Made by a program: the position numbers and the translations under genes. Source: Pararobbsia alpina (GTDB taxonomy: Bacteria > Pseudomonadota > Gammaproteobacteria > Burkholderiales > Burkholderiaceae). From it: a stretch of 56,094 bases of DNA. Of this stretch, positions 53,614-56,094 are shown piece after piece (the stretch's first letter is position 1; each line of letters opens with the position of its first letter). Location of the stretch: assembly GCF_902859895.1 (NCBI RefSeq), contig NZ_CADIKM010000032.1:1-56094 (forward strand), read 5' to 3'. The notes under the pieces are model-generated. The model saw nothing but the letters and a program-made list of their open reading frames with translations, made no database searches and had not been told where the DNA came from.

Positions 53614-53888
53614 TGGATGCTCTCAAGCTTAAAAAGTATGCAGAACTACTAGAACTATCGCTAAAGGACAATCTCGGCCGGAGTCCTGATGTCGATTGGC
53701 TGGCAAACTATCGGCTACTGGTGGAAGCCATTGAACAAGCGAAGCTATGCGTACTACTTCATCCTATTGATCTCGGGCCTGAGCGCTGGGAAATGGAATC
53801 AAACATTCGAGGGACGCCAGACGTTTCCCATCGTCTCGCACAGTTCGAACTACTTCTAGAGGGGTGGGATCTTCCTAGTGGCGATTAA
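53610..53888 (+). CDS. Putative cognate immunity protein
   Basis: A 92-aa (or 91) soluble protein beginning in an ATGATG that overlaps the stop of the toxin fragment. It is acidic and helical (LKLKKYAELLELSLKDNLGR, LVEAIEQAKLCVLLH). The arrangement is that of orphan CdiA-CT/CdiI modules. Family unknown. Confidence 0.55.
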   Translation: MMDALKLKKYAELLELSLKDNLGRSPDVDWLANYRLLVEAIEQAKLCVLLHPIDLGPERWEMESNIRGTPDVSHRLAQFELLLEGWDLPSGD

Positions 53889-54159
53889 TCACGCGGAGAA
53901 GGCGAAGCCGCACTTCTGGGAAGCAGGGCCCGGCCCGAGCCAGGTTCGTCGTTTCTGGTAACAAGAAACGCGCATACACGGCGTACAAAATTCGCTGACG
54001 CCGGTGTTCTCGATCCCGTTCAAGAAGTGAATCTATGGCACATGAAATCAATACTCGCGATGGCTCGATGCATTTAGCCAACGGATTGGTGCTTGCCCAC
54101 AATTCGAGCTATCAGCGAATTCTTGCAGCAAGAATTGAAGATTTGCCGCCCCCGGCATC
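53889..54159. other. Region after the toxin debris
   Basis: These 271 bp contain broken short frames but nothing identifiable, apart from the small open frame at 54035-54172. It may be more eroded toxin-module DNA. Confidence 0.35.
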
Positions 54160-54172
54160 TCAGCGCGACTGA
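54035..54172 (+). CDS. Possible 45-aa small protein
   Basis: An open frame MAHEINTRDGSMHLANGLVL... with an AAGAAG stretch upstream. Its end overlaps the converging gene at 54160 by 13 nt. Family unknown; it may be a remnant. Confidence 0.25.
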   Translation: MAHEINTRDGSMHLANGLVLAHNSSYQRILAARIEDLPPPASQRD

Positions 54173-55311
54173 ACAGGCTGGGTCAGGAATCGCTCCGCCG
54201 ATACCGGTAAATCAGGCTCCTCGACACTCCCCGCGCTCCCCTGCTGCCCCTCGAGCATCTGTCGAAGGGTCGCGACTTCATTGGTGATGTTCTTCTGGAA
54301 TTCCGGCCCGACCTGCTCGAGGAACGCCTGGTCCTTCGGCTTGGGCCGGGCCACGCGAATCTCGATGTGCGTGCCGCCACCCGTGCTTTCCGAGAACGCA
54401 TACGTCATAAGCACCTTGGGAGCTTCGGGCATGGGCAGCAGCGTGGTCAGTGTCAGATAGTCGAACGGGTGCCAGTCGATCACCTCCTCGATGACGGCGT
54501 GGGGACCATGCATGCAGTGGTTGATCGTGCCGACCCCTCGGCGGCCGCTCTCCGACATTTCGCGTACCTCGTCAGCGGCCCGCCATTTCGGCCGTTGGCT
54601 AGGCAGGATGAAATATTCCCAGACGATCGGACGCCGGGCCGCGATGTCGAACTCGATCACCAAGGCCGCCTTGCCGCGGGTCACTTCATTTCGCTGGCGC
54701 TCGCTCTCCTTCTTCCATGCCTCTTCGAGATCGCGCACCCAGCACTTCACCTCGCCGATGATGTCGATCGACTCCCGGTGCTCGACGAGGCCCTGCGCGA
54801 ATGGATCGATGCCCATCGCCTGGATGCAGGGGTCGGAATACAGCGCATAGGCGTGGCCACCGAGGCGCTCGTTCACTGCATTCTTCAGGAGACGATGAAT
54901 GACGATGACATCCCGACCGGCAAGCTCCTCGCGGCCAGCCATCCTCTGCCTGATGAACTCGCCATGGTGGCCGACGAACTTCAGGTCAAGGTTCTGTATG
55001 TTCCTGCAGGCACTGCATCCGCAGGATGATGCTTGCTTGATGTTGCGCAGACGCTTGCGGAAGGCGAAGTAGGCCGACTCGATGGCGTCCTGGAGAAGCG
55101 ATCCGTCAACCTTCTCGTTGATCGCGTAGAAAAAGGCTGCGTCACCCTCGAATTTGGCGAGTCGCAACGGGGGGCGCAGGCATCTCACGACCGTGTCCAT
55201 CAGGTCGGCGATAATGTCTTGTGCGTGATCGAGTTCGACCCCGGCGAGAAAGCGGGTGTAGCCGGAAATATCGGCGATCACGAAACAGGCGGATTCGGTT
55301 TTCTTCAGCAT
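54160..55311 (-). CDS. DUF2652 (cyclase-like) - SRPBCC fusion protein
   Basis: A 383-aa protein. Residues about 1-200 resemble an adenylate/guanylate-cyclase-like DUF2652 domain: CFVIADISGYTRFLAGVELDHAQDIIADLMD, LAKFEGDAAFFYA, with a Cys cluster ASSCGCSACRNIQNLDLKFVGHHGEF. Residues about 215-350 resemble a polyketide-cyclase/START (SRPBCC) domain (IEFDIAARRPIVWEYFILPSQRPKWRAADEV). The last 30 residues are low-complexity. The combination suggests a nucleotide-linked ligand-binding regulator; no activity can be claimed. Confidence 0.8.
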   Translation of the reverse strand: MLKKTESACFVIADISGYTRFLAGVELDHAQDIIADLMDTVVRCLRPPLRLAKFEGDAAFFYAINEKVDGSLLQDAIESAYFAFRKRLRNIKQASSCGCSACRNIQNLDLKFVGHHGEFIRQRMAGREELAGRDVIVIHRLLKNAVNERLGGHAYALYSDPCIQAMGIDPFAQGLVEHRESIDIIGEVKCWVRDLEEAWKKESERQRNEVTRGKAALVIEFDIAARRPIVWEYFILPSQRPKWRAADEVREMSESGRRGVGTINHCMHGPHAVIEEVIDWHPFDYLTLTTLLPMPEAPKVLMTYAFSESTGGGTHIEIRVARPKPKDQAFLEQVGPEFQKNITNEVATLRQMLEGQQGSAGSVEEPDLPVSAERFLTQPVQSR

Positions 55312-55415
55312 CCCTGAAATCCCTCCCAGGTGCCGATTGTGCCACGTTCAGCAAGCGTGCACTGCAAGTATGTCTCGCGCCAAGGAGTACGCGTGACAGC
55401 GACACGCCTCTCCCC

Positions 55416-56094
55416 TCACGAGGCGCTCGCGCCGATCGAAGGCAGGCTGAACTGGAAAATGGCACCGTGCCCCGCGTTGTTGGACGCCCAAACCTGGCCT
55501 CCGTGGGCTTCGATGATCGAACGGCAGATCGACAAGCCCATGCCCATTCCGTCGGACTTCGTGGTGAAGAAAGCCTCGAACAGCCGATCCGCGTCTTTCG
55601 GATCGATGCCCGTGCCAGAGTCCTGCACGGCGACGACCACATTGCCATTCTCGGCACGACGAGACTCGATCAAGATTTCCCGCGGCCTGTCCCGGATGCC
55701 GGCCATCGCCTGTATGCCATTGATGACGAAATTGATGATCACTTGTTGGAGCTGGGCCCGGTCGCCCAACAGCGCAGGCACTCGGGGGCGAGGTTGAGAC
55801 GCAACCAGACCTGATGGTTGGACACCTCGCGCTGAACGAGCGACACAACTTCGTTGACGACCTCGTTGAGCTCGAGCCGCGTTTTCTGCGGGGTCGCCCC
55901 CTTGATGAGCGTGCGGATATGCCGGACGATTTCGCTCGCTCGGTCGCCTTCGCTCACCATGCTCTGCACGCAGGCCCGCGCCTCGTCCAGCTGAGGTGTC
56001 GCCCGGTCCAGCCATCGAAGGCAGGCATCGCCGTTGATCAGGATGGCAGCAAGCGGTTGGCCGATTTCGTGAACAATGGATGCACTCAGTTCAC
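55416..56094 (-). pseudogene. Sensor histidine kinase, 3' part, frameshifted, runs off the window
   Basis: Reading from 56094 downward: H-box ELSASIVHEIGQPL, DHp helix and RHIRTLIKGATPQKTRLELNEVVNEV are in one frame; QLQQVIINFVINGIQAM (N-box), VVVAVQDSGTGI and GMGMGLSICRSIIEAHGG are in another, ending SIGASAS. The frames join near 55780-55783, where adding one G in GAGTGCC restores LAPEVPALLGDRAQL. The remainder of the gene is outside the window. It could be a sequencing error or a real inactivation. Confidence 0.75.

Noticed and set aside
1-56094. tRNA, rRNA, riboswitch, CRISPR array or insertion sequence
   Set aside because: None was recognised on reading both strands; no transposase-like protein or paired terminal repeat of IS type was found.

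Overview
The window looks like a chromosome or megaplasmid segment of a Burkholderiales bacterium, most likely Paraburkholderia or Caballeronia. The evidence is high GC, dense coding with many 4-bp gene overlaps, and characteristic families: a trifunctional Ser/Thr-kinase/ATPase/histidine kinase, DoxX/XapX/alginate-export genes, a persulfide dioxygenase-rhodanese fusion and a Burkholderia-type ESPR adhesin leader. The assignment is by family recognition only; no rRNA or tRNA gene was seen.

Layout. 1-6464: a decayed histidine-kinase 3' end (90-437) next to a giant trifunctional kinase gene that has a shortened N-terminus and a frameshift near 3470. 6591-13066 (minus): an apparent operon of isochorismatase-like hydrolase, amidohydrolase, DoxX, XapX, DUF1275, a secreted two-module VOC protein and an alginate-export-type porin. 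13558-16775 (plus): poxB-type pyruvate:quinone oxidoreductase and an MFS transporter. A diverged direct repeat lies in front of both the kinase gene (about 438-555) and poxB (about 13376-13488).

16822-31826 (minus) is the centrepiece: a compact group 1h ('actinobacterial-type', high-affinity) [NiFe]-hydrogenase locus. Transcription order is hhyS, hhyL, a NifU-like gene, DUF5947, DUF6084, an unrecognised 468-aa protein, a maturation protease, a 33-aa protein, hypF, hypC, a SIS-domain gene, hypD, hypE, hypA, hypB and a nickel permease. Everything needed to import Ni, build the NiFe(CN)2CO centre and process the large subunit is encoded here. A predicted promoter sits inside an 8-bp inverted repeat whose arms are 42 bp apart (32042-32091). 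Upstream on the same strand are a persulfide dioxygenase-rhodanese fusion and a LysR regulator.

34484-42730: SYLF lipoprotein, pqiB/pqiC without pqiA, a solo receiver, a FixJ/FixL-like pair, a secreted six-cysteine protein resembling a SUEL lectin domain, a small hypothetical gene, DUF1810 and another solo receiver.

42780-52013: a catabolic module. A XylR/DmpR-type sigma-54 activator (plus) faces an operon on the minus strand: short-chain alcohol dehydrogenase, aldehyde dehydrogenase and a complete branched-chain-type ABC importer. A perfect -24/-12 promoter (50060-50074) and an upstream dyad (50171-50192) lie between them. The probable substrate is an aromatic alcohol.

52304-53888: debris of a contact-dependent inhibition / two-partner-secretion toxin. 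An adhesin signal peptide is fused to the far C-terminal region with the middle deleted, followed by two small toxin-end/immunity-like gene pairs with ATGA overlaps. 54160-56094: a cyclase-like DUF2652-SRPBCC protein and the frameshifted 3' part of another histidine kinase running off the window.
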